Shown in pieces: positions 16,730 to 25,148 of a stretch of DNA of 64,000 nt. Position numbers and translations under genes: made by a program. Source of the DNA: Mesorhizobium sp. B2-8-5 (lineage in GTDB: Bacteria > Pseudomonadota > Alphaproteobacteria > Rhizobiales > Rhizobiaceae); the NCBI RefSeq assembly GCF_006440675.2, contig NZ_CP083951.1, positions 248,001 through 312,000 on the forward strand. Direction: 5' to 3'. How positions within the stretch are numbered: the first letter of the stretch is position 1; each line of letters opens with the position of its first letter. The notes below the pieces were generated by a model, which ran no database searches, had not been told where the DNA came from, and saw only the letters and a program-made list of their open reading frames with translations.

Positions 16730-17808
16730 ACCTTCCGATCGCTTCCCTAGAGCATGATCCCGAAAAGTGGGAACCGGTTTTCGGAGAAAGATCATGCCCT
16801 AACAAAGAGTTAGACCGTGATGGCGATTCAACGAAACGCCATAACGGTCTTGCGCAGCCCGAACCAGCCACCGAGACGACGGCGCCGGGCGGACGCGTCC
16901 GCCATTTCTACAGGGCCTATGGGCTGGTCGTCAGCTCGGAAGTGGCCTTGCCGGAACTGGAACCGATGGCGCCGGCGACACCCGACCTCGATATCGCTAT
17001 CGGGCCGGTCGACTTTCCCGACGGCGCATCGCTGGGCGCCGCGGCGTTCCGGTTCGAGGCGACGCGCCAATATCTTTCCTGGCAGGCGGTCGGCACCTTC
17101 ATGATCAGCGACGCCAAGCGGATCGATGTCGATCCGGCGCTGGGGATCGACGACCCGCTGCTCGCCTTTCCGCTGCTCGGGCCGGTGATGGCGCTTGCCC
17201 TGCATCGGCGCGGGCTGCTCGTCCTGCATGCCAGCGCCATTGCCGTCGGCGGCAGGAGCGTGATCTTCATGGGCGACAAGGGCGCCGGCAAGTCGACGAC
17301 GGCGGGCGCGATGATCCGCGCCGGTCACCGCCTGCTCACCGACGACGTCGTGGCGCTGGATTTGTCCGATCCTGACCGGCCGATGATCCTGCCCGGATTT
17401 CCGCAGCTCAAGCTCGCGGCGGACGCGGCCAGCGCCATTCGCCTCGAGCAGGCGGAAGTGCGTCCGCAGGTGCATCCGCAGATCGACAAGGCGCAGCATC
17501 GGCTGCATGACGGATTTGCCACCGAGGCGGTGCCGGTATCGCGCATCTATGTGCTCGAACGCGGCGGGCGGGCGGCGATCTCGCCATTGATCGGCGCCGC
17601 CGCGTTGCCAGCGATCATCAAATTCTCCTATGTCACGCGGTTCGGCCGGCAGGCGCTGCCCGGCGATCTTGCCGCCGCGCATCTTAGCCAATGCGCGCAG
17701 GTCGCCGGCCGGGTCGGCGTCAGCCGCCTCGAAGTGCCGGCCGGACTCGCCCGGATCGACGAAGCGGTCGCCGCGATCGAAACCGACCTGGCGTCCGGAA
17801 CGAGGTGA
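16726..17808 (+). CDS. Lasso peptide tailoring kinase (HPr kinase-like, K)
   Basis: 360 residues from the ATG at 16726 that overlaps the cyclase stop. The P-loop GDKGAGKSTT is at about 183-192 within GGRSVIFMGDKGAG, and RLLTDDVVALDL (about 202-213) carries the acidic pair of the HprK fold. Homologues phosphorylate the C-terminal Ser of lasso precursors, and the precursor here ends in Ser. Residues 9-42 are encoded by an inserted palindromic repeat (16750-16849), and no usable in-frame start is seen between the repeat and the conserved part. The protein must therefore be translated through the element. Whether the extension affects activity is unknown. Confidence 0.85.
   Translation: MNLPIASLEHDPEKWEPVFGERSCPNKELDRDGDSTKRHNGLAQPEPATETTAPGGRVRHFYRAYGLVVSSEVALPELEPMAPATPDLDIAIGPVDFPDGASLGAAAFRFEATRQYLSWQAVGTFMISDAKRIDVDPALGIDDPLLAFPLLGPVMALALHRRGLLVLHASAIAVGGRSVIFMGDKGAGKSTTAGAMIRAGHRLLTDDVVALDLSDPDRPMILPGFPQLKLAADAASAIRLEQAEVRPQVHPQIDKAQHRLHDGFATEAVPVSRIYVLERGGRAAISPLIGAAALPAIIKFSYVTRFGRQALPGDLAAAHLSQCAQVAGRVGVSRLEVPAGLARIDEAVAAIETDLASGTR
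16750..16849. repeat. About 100-bp composite palindromic repeat inside the kinase gene
   Basis: Two hairpins: GCATGATC (16752-16759) with GATCATGC (16790-16797), then GACCGTGATGGCG (16813-16825) with CGCCATAACGGTC (16837-16849), one mismatch. The first half is the inverted copy of the element at 9405-9452. It keeps the reading frame open and supplies about 34 residues including EHDPEKWEPVFGERSC. Confidence 0.85.
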
Positions 17809-17816
17809 GCCAGGGC

Positions 17817-19712
17817 ATGGGCTGGTCCTCGAAGTTTCGCCTGTCGCTTTTCCGGGACATCGCCGGTTTCGGCGCCATGATGGCGCATGTCGGCGGACGG
17901 CGCACGGCGACGGCGCTTGCCTTCCTGATCCTGGGCAGTCTCACCGAAGGCATCTCGATCCTTCTGCTCGTTCCGCTGCTGCGCCTGATCGGCAAGCCCG
18001 ACCAGGACTATGCGGTGCGGGTGCCGGAGGCCTTGCATTGGCTGGTGCCCGGCGGAACGCTGTCGCTCGCGACCGTGCTCTGCCTGCTCGTCGCGCTGGT
18101 GGCGCTGCAAGCGACGTTCAACCGCTTCAAGTCGGTCTACATGGCTCGGCTGCTCTACGACTTCGTCAACCGCGTGCGCATGAACCTGTTCGAGAGCGTC
18201 GGCAAGGCGCGCTGGGGCGTTTTCACCCGCATCCGCGGCTCCGATCTCGACCATGCGCTGAACGGCGATGTCGACCGAGTGCAGGTGGCCGCCTTCTCGC
18301 TGCTGATGCTGACCCAAGCGACGCTGCTTCTCACCGGCTATCTCGTGGTCTCGCTGTTCATCTCGCCGGTGATGACGTCCTTCGCCATTTTCATCGGCCT
18401 GGTGCTGCTGGTTGCGCTGCAGCCGTTCAGGGCGCGCGCCAGCGCCTATGGCCGCACCCTGACCGGCAATCGCCAGGATCAGTACCGCACGGTCTCCGAG
18501 TTCCTCGGCGGCATCAAGGTCGCCAAGAGCCTGAATGTCGAGGCAAGCTATTTTGCCGAGCTCGGCGCGACGCTGGACAAGATGAAGACCGACAACATCG
18601 CCTTCGTCCGCAACAGTTCGCTCGGCACCGCCCTGTTCCAGGTTACGAGCGTGATCGGGCTCAGCCTCTTCATCTATGTCGCGCTGGTCCGTTTCCACCT
18701 GTCGCTGGCCGAGATCGTCGTGCTGCTCCTGGTCTTCATGCGGGTCGCGCCGCGCTTCATGGACATGCAGCTCCAGACCCAGCAGGTGCTGATCAACCTG
18801 CCGGCCTATGCTTCGATGAAAAGCCTCCAGGCCCGCTTCGATGCCGAGCGCGAGCCGGAAGAAAGCATGGCCGAACAAGGGGCAAGACTGTCTCTCGAGA
18901 CCGGCCTCAACATCCGCGATGTGGCATTCGCCTATGGCGAGGGCGACGGCAAGCCGGTGGTCAGCGATATCACCTTCGGCCTGCCGGCCGGCAAGGTGAC
19001 GGCGCTGATCGGCCCTTCCGGTTCCGGCAAGAGCACGATCGCCGACATGCTGCTCGGCCTGCTCGAACCGACCGCGGGACGCATCCTGGCCGACGGCGTG
19101 GAGATCACGGCGCAAAATCGCAGGGCCTGGCGCGATCGGGTCGCCTATGTGCCGCAGGACGTGTTCCTGCTGCATGACACGATCGCCGCCAATTTGCGCC
19201 TTGCCGCGCCCGCGGCCAGCGACGAAGAACTATGGGCGGCCTTGCGCAACGCCCATGCGGCCGATTTCGTGGAGCGCCTGGCATTGCGGCTGGAGACGGT
19301 GGTGGGCGACCGCGGCGTCCGGCTTTCCGGCGGGGAGCGGCAGCGCATCGCCTTGGCGCGGGCGCTGCTGCGCAAGCCTTCGCTGCTCATCCTCGACGAG
19401 GCGACGAGCGCGCTCGACTGGCAGAATCAGTCGCTGATCGCCCAATCGATCGAGGCGCTGCGCGGCCAAATGACGATTTTGACCATCGCGCACCGGCCGT
19501 CGATGATTGCCTTCGCCGACTGGGTGGTGGCCATCGAGAACGGACGCATCGTCGAGGTCGGACAATATCGGCGGCTGAAGGCAAAGGCCGGCAGCCGCCT
19601 TGCCAGGATGCTGTCCGGCGAGCAGGCCGAGCGCGAAGGCGCGTCATCGGTCGAGACGGGACTGGTCCCGGCGCCGGTCGAACGTTCAGTGGAGGCTGCG
19701 TCTGGCGCTTAG
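17817..19712 (+). CDS. Lasso peptide ABC exporter (D), fused TMD-NBD
   Basis: 631 residues from the ATG at 17817; a GTG at 17805 overlapping the kinase TGA is an alternative. The first 330 residues hold about six membrane helices (ALAFLILGSLTEGISILLLV onward). The ATPase domain has Walker A GPSGSGKST (about 400), signature LSGGERQRIALARALL (about 503) and Walker B LLILDEATSALD (about 525). It belongs to the homodimeric MdlB/MsbA-like exporters that provide export and self-immunity for lasso peptides. The end of the gene overlaps by 27 bp the 3' end of a convergent SyrA-like gene. Confidence 0.88.
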   Translation: MGWSSKFRLSLFRDIAGFGAMMAHVGGRRTATALAFLILGSLTEGISILLLVPLLRLIGKPDQDYAVRVPEALHWLVPGGTLSLATVLCLLVALVALQATFNRFKSVYMARLLYDFVNRVRMNLFESVGKARWGVFTRIRGSDLDHALNGDVDRVQVAAFSLLMLTQATLLLTGYLVVSLFISPVMTSFAIFIGLVLLVALQPFRARASAYGRTLTGNRQDQYRTVSEFLGGIKVAKSLNVEASYFAELGATLDKMKTDNIAFVRNSSLGTALFQVTSVIGLSLFIYVALVRFHLSLAEIVVLLLVFMRVAPRFMDMQLQTQQVLINLPAYASMKSLQARFDAEREPEESMAEQGARLSLETGLNIRDVAFAYGEGDGKPVVSDITFGLPAGKVTALIGPSGSGKSTIADMLLGLLEPTAGRILADGVEITAQNRRAWRDRVAYVPQDVFLLHDTIAANLRLAAPAASDEELWAALRNAHAADFVERLALRLETVVGDRGVRLSGGERQRIALARALLRKPSLLILDEATSALDWQNQSLIAQSIEALRGQMTILTIAHRPSMIAFADWVVAIENGRIVEVGQYRRLKAKAGSRLARMLSGEQAEREGASSVETGLVPAPVERSVEAASGA

Positions 19713-19958
19713 CTTTTCGCCGTCGGCGACCTTGTTCAGGATCGTGCCGCGGTCAGCCTCGCGGGCCTTGTCGGCCGATGTCGGCGTGGTTCCGCCAATC
19801 ATGGCAAAGACGAGGAGGAAATAGCCGGCCTGGATGATGACGGCACAGACGACGGCGCGAAGGAGGATGGTACCCGCCGACGCGCCATCGAAATAAGACC
19901 AGCCGATGACGATCGCGAGCGCGAAGATCATCCCGACGATGAATTTTGGCAGAGACAT
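19686..19958 (-). CDS. Small membrane protein, SyrA/ExoX-like exopolysaccharide production repressor
   Basis: 90 residues from the ATG at 19958 (MSLPKFIVGMIFALAIVIGW). Two hydrophobic helices (about 6-25 and 35-60) are followed by a short basic, polar tail. The pattern and length match the SyrA/ExoX/PsiA group of rhizobial inner-membrane proteins that tune EPS production post-translationally, in ExoX's case by opposing ExoY. An upstream in-frame ATG adds ten residues. The gene converges on and overlaps the lasso exporter, and lies 600 bp from exoY, which is divergent from it. Family assignment is from memory and moderate. Confidence 0.6.
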   Translation of the reverse strand: MSLPKFIVGMIFALAIVIGWSYFDGASAGTILLRAVVCAVIIQAGYFLLVFAMIGGTTPTSADKAREADRGTILNKVADGEKLSARRSLH

Positions 19959-20565
19959 GTTCGCCGGCCTCTCAACCGAGACGAGCATGCAGAAGCTGCG
20001 ACTTACCCACCCGCGTAACTCCCCGTTGCGCCAAAGAGCTTTTTCTGGCTGCCCTATCCGGCCGGTTGCTTCCGACCTTCCTTACCCATGCAGACTATGA
20101 CAGGAACAATTTGCGACTCTATTAAGGCGGGTCGGCCGGAGCAAGGCCGTGCAGGTATGGTTTCCAACGATTTTACGAGATCGACTCTGCCATGCTGCGT
20201 CGCACACTCTGGCTCCGGCAGCTATTCAATTAGCCGCCTGCCGCTTCAGTAAAACTCGCCACTTTGATTAGTATTTTATCTGAATAACTTACCATGGCGA
20301 GTGCTTCCGACGGCGCGCAACCGCGTTTCTTCTGCAGCAAAGAATGCACTGTCCAAAAATGGCCTAAAAGGCGGACTACATTTTCCTGGTTCGCTCTCAC
20401 CTTGTCATAAACGTGCCACAAAGGTGAAAATTTGGGCAGGGCAGGTTTATTATTTAGTCAATTCATGACGTGAGCATTTCAGTCCGATGGGAAATTGTGT
20501 GTTGCGCTGCAGCATTTTTTTGATATCTTGTCGTAAACCATCCGTTCAACGTATGGAGCTTCTGC
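19959..20565. other. 607-bp intergenic region upstream of exoY
   Basis: I see no convincing gene. Short open frames at 20096-20250 (+) and 20230-20421 (-, TTG start) have no ribosome-binding site or recognisable sequence. The part 20225-20560 is AT-rich and includes a GCAGCAA half-site at 20334-20340 and the full inverted repeat at 20499-20515. It must contain the promoters of exoY and of the divergent SyrA-like gene. Confidence 0.5.
20499..20515. promoter_or_regulatory. Inverted repeat GTGTTGC-GCT-GCAGCAT upstream of exoY
   Basis: Fits the TTGYTGC-N3-GCARCAA pattern at 12 of 14 arm positions. It overlaps a possible -35 (TTGCGC, 20502-20507) with a -10-like TATCTT at 20524-20529. A protein bound here would block exoY, the committing step of EPS synthesis. 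Confidence 0.45.
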
Positions 20566-21243
20566 ATGAGGGACGTCGCCAAGTCGGCTAATGCGGGTTT
20601 TGCGCAGGTCGGCGTTGATTTTCCACCCCCCATCGGCGGTCTGCTCAAACGCAGTTTCGATATCGTCGGTTCCCTGGCCGGGCTGATCCTGCTCAGCCCG
20701 CTTTTCCTAATGGTCGCGCTGCTGGTCAAGCTTTCGGACAACGGTCCGATCTTCTATGGCCACAAGCGCATCGGCCGCGGCGGCAGGATTTTCTCCTGCC
20801 TCAAATTCCGCACCATGGTGCCGGATGGCGAGCGCGTGCTCGCTGCGTATCTGGCGGCCAATGCCGATGCCAACGCCGAATGGATCGCGACACGCAAACT
20901 GAAGAACGATCCACGCGTCACCCGCGTCGGGCAGGTGCTTCGCAAGCTCAGCCTCGATGAACTGCCGCAGATCCTCAACATCCTGCAGGGCGACATGAGC
21001 CTTGTCGGCCCGCGCCCGGTCGTGCGCGACGAATTGGAGATCTACGGCAGTGCCGCGGTCTATTACTTGAAGTCGCGTCCGGGCTTGACCGGGTTGTGGC
21101 AGGTCAGCGGCCGCAACGACGTGTCCTACGACACGCGCGTCGCCTTCGATCGCCACTATGTCGAGAACTGGTCTTTGTCCGAGGATATTCGCATCATCTT
21201 CAAGACCGTTCCTGCCGTGTGGATGTCACGCGGCAGCTATTGA
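20566..21243 (+). CDS. exoY: Undecaprenyl-phosphate galactose phosphotransferase
   Basis: 225 residues, the usual size of ExoY, which lacks the long N-terminal membrane region of WbaP. KRSFDIVGSLAGLILLSPLF is the single membrane re-entrant helix. KFRTMVPD, KLSLDELPQILNILQGDMSLVGPRPVV and SRPGLTGLWQVSGRN are the signature blocks of bacterial sugar transferases. It starts the EPS repeat unit by moving galactose-1-phosphate to undecaprenyl phosphate. GGAG precedes the ATG by eight bases. An operator-like repeat lies 50-67 bp upstream, and a SyrA/ExoX-like gene is divergent. Confidence 0.93.
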   Translation: MRDVAKSANAGFAQVGVDFPPPIGGLLKRSFDIVGSLAGLILLSPLFLMVALLVKLSDNGPIFYGHKRIGRGGRIFSCLKFRTMVPDGERVLAAYLAANADANAEWIATRKLKNDPRVTRVGQVLRKLSLDELPQILNILQGDMSLVGPRPVVRDELEIYGSAAVYYLKSRPGLTGLWQVSGRNDVSYDTRVAFDRHYVENWSLSEDIRIIFKTVPAVWMSRGSY

Positions 21244-21285
21244 CCGACGGGCCTGCTCCGCCAGATTCGGGGCAGGCATCCGGCA

Positions 21286-22611
21286 GTGATCTCATCGGGT
21301 GGATGGGGCCAAAGCGAATCGGAAACGTATTTGACAAAAAACCCCTTCGGACTGTCTTACGCCTGCAGTCTCCTGTCCAAGACGACGGCCCGCTTCGCGG
21401 GCGCGTTGCTTGTTGCGGCGTCGCTCGCGATGCCGCAGCTGGCCGCCGCCGGCGATTATCAGCTTGGCCCACAGGACAAGCTCAACATCCGCGTCGCCGA
21501 ATGGCAGACGGTCGACGGCACGTTCCGCGACTGGTCAGCCCTCAATGGCGAATATTCGGTCGGCCCGAGCGGGACGCTCTCGGTGCCGTTCGTCGGCGAC
21601 ATGCAGGCCGCCGGCAAGACGACGGCGGAAGTCGCTTCGGCGATCGGGCTGGCGTTGCAGCGCAAGCTGGCGCTGCCCGACAAGCCGGAAGCCTCGGTCG
21701 AGATGGCGCAGTTCCGGCCGTTCTATATTTCCGGCGAAGTCCAGAACCCCGGCCAGTTTCCCTTCGTGCCCGATCTGACGGTGCTCAAGGCAGTCAGCAT
21801 CGCCGGCGGCATAAGGCGCAACGCCGATTACGGCCCGCAGCTTGGGAAGGATCTGGTTACCGCCAAGGGCAGCTTCGATATCTATGACGATCAGCGCATC
21901 CGCCTGCTCGTCAAACGAGCCAGGATCGATGCCGACCTTGCAGGCAAGACGACTTTCGAGGTGCCTAAGGAAATCGAGGGGGGCGATCCGAAACTGGCGA
22001 CCATCGTCGCCGACGAAACGGCGATCCTGGTCTCCGACCAGAAATCGCTGAAGCTGAAGCTCGATGCGCTCGACGATTTGAAGGGCGTTCTGCAGTCGGA
22101 AATCGAATCGCTGCAAAAGAAGATCGCCAACCAGCAGAAGCAGGTCGATCTGGCCGAGAAGCAGGCCGAAAGCATCGGTCCACTGGCGCAGAAGGGCCTG
22201 GTTGCCAATGCGCGCCTGCTTTCCTCGCAGCAGTCGGTCACCGACCTGCAGGGCAAGATCCTGGATTACGAGACGGCCATCCTCACCGCCAAGCAGTCGA
22301 TCAGCAAGGCCGAGCAGGACGCCATCGATGCCAGGAACTCGCTGAATTCCACCCTTACCGCCAACCGGCAGCAGGCCGAGGCCGACCTGAACGAGGCGAC
22401 GTTGAAGGCCGGCATGCAGAAGGGCCTGATCGCGCAGGCGTCGGACCCCGCGACGGCGGCCAGCATCACCGGAGATGAGGAGCCGGCCCTGCTCTATTCG
22501 CTAGTGCGGGTTGCCGACGGCAAGACGAGCGAGATCGAAGCCAAGGAAGACACGCCTGTTCTGCCGGGCGACGTGATCAAGGTGAAGCTGGCGCCGACGG
22601 CCAGCCAGTAG
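21286..22611 (+). CDS. exoF: Polysaccharide export protein, ExoF-like
   Basis: Up to 441 residues. A hydrophobic stretch ending LAMPQLAAAGD is a signal peptide. YQLGPQDKLNIRVAEW opens the Wza-type poly-export domain, followed by an SLBB-like block (FYISGEVQNPGQFPF). Residues about 250-400 are a long coiled coil (LQSEIESLQKKIANQQKQVDLAEKQ). ExoF acts in periplasmic export or polymer assembly of succinoglycan. The GTG at 21286 gives the longest form; a TTG at 21331 would leave a cleaner signal peptide and may be the true start. It lies 42 bp after exoY, probably in one operon. Confidence 0.88.
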   Translation: MISSGGWGQSESETYLTKNPFGLSYACSLLSKTTARFAGALLVAASLAMPQLAAAGDYQLGPQDKLNIRVAEWQTVDGTFRDWSALNGEYSVGPSGTLSVPFVGDMQAAGKTTAEVASAIGLALQRKLALPDKPEASVEMAQFRPFYISGEVQNPGQFPFVPDLTVLKAVSIAGGIRRNADYGPQLGKDLVTAKGSFDIYDDQRIRLLVKRARIDADLAGKTTFEVPKEIEGGDPKLATIVADETAILVSDQKSLKLKLDALDDLKGVLQSEIESLQKKIANQQKQVDLAEKQAESIGPLAQKGLVANARLLSSQQSVTDLQGKILDYETAILTAKQSISKAEQDAIDARNSLNSTLTANRQQAEADLNEATLKAGMQKGLIAQASDPATAASITGDEEPALLYSLVRVADGKTSEIEAKEDTPVLPGDVIKVKLAPTASQ

Positions 22612-22731
22612 CGCCGCCGGACCGAAGCTTGCCCGAAGCGAGCCGGGAACCGGAGGCGGGAGGGACAAGCCAGGCTCGTTCGCGTTGCGGCGCGGGCGGG
22701 CGATCTGTTTTGGACCGCTTGAAGGCATAAC

Positions 22732-23823
22732 ATGCAGCCCGCAGCCCAGCGTCACGTCTATCTGAATCTCGACGCCATCCGCGGCGTGGCGGCGATCAGC
22801 GTCATGCTCTACCATTTCTCGCCGTTCCTGGCCGACGGCAAGGTGCTGCCGTCGAGCTATCTCGCGGTCGATCTGTTCTTCCTGCTCAGCGGATTCGTCA
22901 TCGCGCATGCCTATGACCGCAAGATCGAGAACGGCATGGGCTTCGGCTCCTTCGTGGCCATCCGCCTGATCCGGCTCTATCCGCTCTATCTCGCCGGCAC
23001 GCTGCTCGGCTTCTTCTACCTGCTGGTCAAGAACAGGCTCATGCCGGCCGAATACATGCCGCTGTCCGAGATCGGCATGCAGCTGACGACCGGCATGCTC
23101 TTCATCCCGCTGGTCAGCGACGCCTATCACACGATCTTTCCGCTCAATCCCGCTTCGTGGTCGCTGTTCTTCGAACTCATCGTCAACATCGCCTATGTCG
23201 CGGTCTTCGCGCTCCTCTCGCGGCGGGTGCTGACGGGGATCGTCGGCGCCAGCCTCGTGCTGCTCGTCGTCGCCTCGATCTTCGCCGGCACGCTCGATTT
23301 CGGCATGACTGGCAAGACCATCCTCAGCGGCCTGCCGCGCGTAACTTTCTCGTTCTTCCTGGGCGTGCTGCTCTGCCGATCGATGGAGCGCTGGCAGGGC
23401 AGCCTCGGCTTCCTGCGGCGCGGCTTCTGGGTCGAAGGCGTGATCCTGCTCACGCTTGCCGTCTTCGCCATCGCTCCGGCCGGCGGCGCGCGCGTCGTCT
23501 ACGACCTCGCCGCCATCGTCATCGTCTTCCCGCTCATGGTGATGACCGGCGCGGTGGCACCGACCGCGCCGCTTCTATCAGGCTTCTATGGCTGGCTCGG
23601 GCGGATTTCCTACCCGATCTACATCATTCATACGCCGATGCTGATGATCATCGCCGGGGCCGGCAAGGCCTTCTCGATCGATCCGTTCGCGCATCATCCC
23701 TGGTTCGGCATCGTGATGGCGGCCTCGGTCGTCGTCATCGCCGACATCGCCACGCGCATCTATGACGAGCCGGTGCGGCGCTTCCTGCAGCGGCAGATGC
23801 AGCGCGCGCGGGCCGTGGCGTAG
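22732..23823 (+). CDS. exoZ: Membrane O-acyltransferase, acyltransferase-3 family (ExoZ/ExoH-like)
   Basis: 363 residues with about ten membrane helices. The start YLNLDAIRGVAAISVMLYHF carries the conserved Arg and the catalytic His of the acyltransferase-3 family, and YLAVDLFFLLSGFVIAHAYDR follows as its second block. It probably adds acetyl or succinyl groups to the EPS repeat unit at the inner membrane. ExoZ (acetyl) is the closest recalled relative, but the donor cannot be read from sequence. GAAGG precedes the ATG. It lies between exoF and exoQ on the same strand. Confidence 0.8.
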   Translation: MQPAAQRHVYLNLDAIRGVAAISVMLYHFSPFLADGKVLPSSYLAVDLFFLLSGFVIAHAYDRKIENGMGFGSFVAIRLIRLYPLYLAGTLLGFFYLLVKNRLMPAEYMPLSEIGMQLTTGMLFIPLVSDAYHTIFPLNPASWSLFFELIVNIAYVAVFALLSRRVLTGIVGASLVLLVVASIFAGTLDFGMTGKTILSGLPRVTFSFFLGVLLCRSMERWQGSLGFLRRGFWVEGVILLTLAVFAIAPAGGARVVYDLAAIVIVFPLMVMTGAVAPTAPLLSGFYGWLGRISYPIYIIHTPMLMIIAGAGKAFSIDPFAHHPWFGIVMAASVVVIADIATRIYDEPVRRFLQRQMQRARAVA

Positions 23824-23864
23824 CGGTTCGTCGCACAAGAAGGGCTCAACGGACAAAATCCGGT

Positions 23865-25148
23865 ATGAAGATTCCGAAATCCATTCTGATCGATCCCTAT
23901 CGCAACGAGACCTACGGCACTTTCGCCGTCGCGGTTTCCATGCTCGCCTTCGCCTACTCGCCCAATTTCGGCCAGATCCTGATCCTCGCCTACTACGCCG
24001 TCTGGCTGCCGCTGCTGTTCGTCGATTACCGGCGCTTCACCTGGAAGCTCTCCAGCGCCTGGCTGCCCATTCTGCTTGCGGCCTATGTCTGCTTCTCGGT
24101 GTTCTGGTCCCAGGCGGCAGGCATCAGCGCGCGCGCGGCGGTGCAATATTCCTCGCACATCGTCTGCGCCTATGTCACGGCGCGCACCATCAACGTGCGC
24201 ACGCTGGTGGTGGGCTCGCTGATCGGCATCTTCTTCGTTCTGCTCTATTCACTGAAAGTCGGCGCTTACGCGCTCGACACGATCGACGGCACGGTCAATT
24301 TCGTCGGCGCCTTCGGCTCCAAGAACCAGATCGGCTTCTTCTCATCGCTCGGCATCTTCTTCTGCCTTGCGTTCCTGGCCTTCTACCGGCGCAACTGGCT
24401 GGGCTTCGTCTGGACCGCGCCGATCATGCTGTTGTCGGTCTACATGCTGGCCATCGCCCATTCGGCAACGTCGGTGGCCTCGCTGCCGGCGGTGATCGGC
24501 ATCGTGGCGCTGCTCAGCATGACCAAGGTGCTGTCGCTGCGCTATCGCCGCGTGCTGTTCATCGTCGGCGCCGGCGCGCTGGTGACAGGGGTGGTCGCGG
24601 CGCTCAACCTCGGCCTGCTGGATGTCGTGCTCGGCATCTTCGGCAAGGATTCGACGCTCACCGGCCGCACCTATCTGTGGGAGCAAGGTTGGGAGGCGGC
24701 GCAGCAGCATCCGCTGCTCGGCTATGGCTATGCCGCCTATTGGGTGCAAGGCTTTGCCGATCCGGAACGGCTGTGGGCGGAATTCTACATCTCGACCCGC
24801 TCCGGCTTCCACTTCCACAACACCTATGTCGAGACACTGGTTGAAATCGGCTTTATCGGCGTCACCTTGCTGGCGCTGGTCATCCTGCGTTCTTTCTACG
24901 GGCACGTGTCGAAAGTGGTGTTCGGCGACTGGAACGCCGATTCGGTGGTGCTTGCCGGCGCGATCGGCCTGATGCTGATCCGCTCCTTCTTCGAGGTCGA
25001 GATGCTCGGCCCCTACTTCATGGCATCCTTCATCGTCTACTATGGCCTGTTCAGCCTGACCCCGTTGCCGGCTTTCCGGCGCCGCAGAGTGGCCATTCCC
25101 GCCGAGGACGAGAGGCATGCCAGCGGCCGTATGCCGGCTCCGGTCTGA
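23865..25148 (+). CDS. exoQ: EPS polymerase, Wzy/O-antigen ligase-like (ExoQ)
   Basis: 427 residues with about ten to twelve membrane helices. The large periplasmic loop holds the Wzy_C signature: STLTGRTYLWEQGWEAAQ, HPLLGYGYAAYW and FHFHNTYVETLVEIGFIG. ExoQ polymerises flipped repeat units into high-molecular-weight EPS. The gene follows the acyltransferase by 41 bp and closes the exo operon; its stop is one base from the stop of the convergent ABC permease gene, leaving no room for a conventional terminator between them. Confidence 0.88.
   Translation: MKIPKSILIDPYRNETYGTFAVAVSMLAFAYSPNFGQILILAYYAVWLPLLFVDYRRFTWKLSSAWLPILLAAYVCFSVFWSQAAGISARAAVQYSSHIVCAYVTARTINVRTLVVGSLIGIFFVLLYSLKVGAYALDTIDGTVNFVGAFGSKNQIGFFSSLGIFFCLAFLAFYRRNWLGFVWTAPIMLLSVYMLAIAHSATSVASLPAVIGIVALLSMTKVLSLRYRRVLFIVGAGALVTGVVAALNLGLLDVVLGIFGKDSTLTGRTYLWEQGWEAAQQHPLLGYGYAAYWVQGFADPERLWAEFYISTRSGFHFHNTYVETLVEIGFIGVTLLALVILRSFYGHVSKVVFGDWNADSVVLAGAIGLMLIRSFFEVEMLGPYFMASFIVYYGLFSLTPLPAFRRRRVAIPAEDERHASGRMPAPV

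Noticed and set aside
16817..17104. Alternative frame starting ATG at 16817 within the kinase gene
   Set aside because: Out of frame with the kinase domain and without similarity; it begins inside the inserted repeat.
20096..20250. Plus-strand frame of about 50 codons that could be a second RiPP precursor
   Set aside because: No leader pattern (Y-x2-P, G, T), no ribosome-binding site, and an unstructured Ser-rich end.
20230..20421. 63-codon minus-strand frame upstream of exoY
   Set aside because: TTG start without a ribosome-binding site, and no recognisable sequence; the area is AT-rich promoter DNA.
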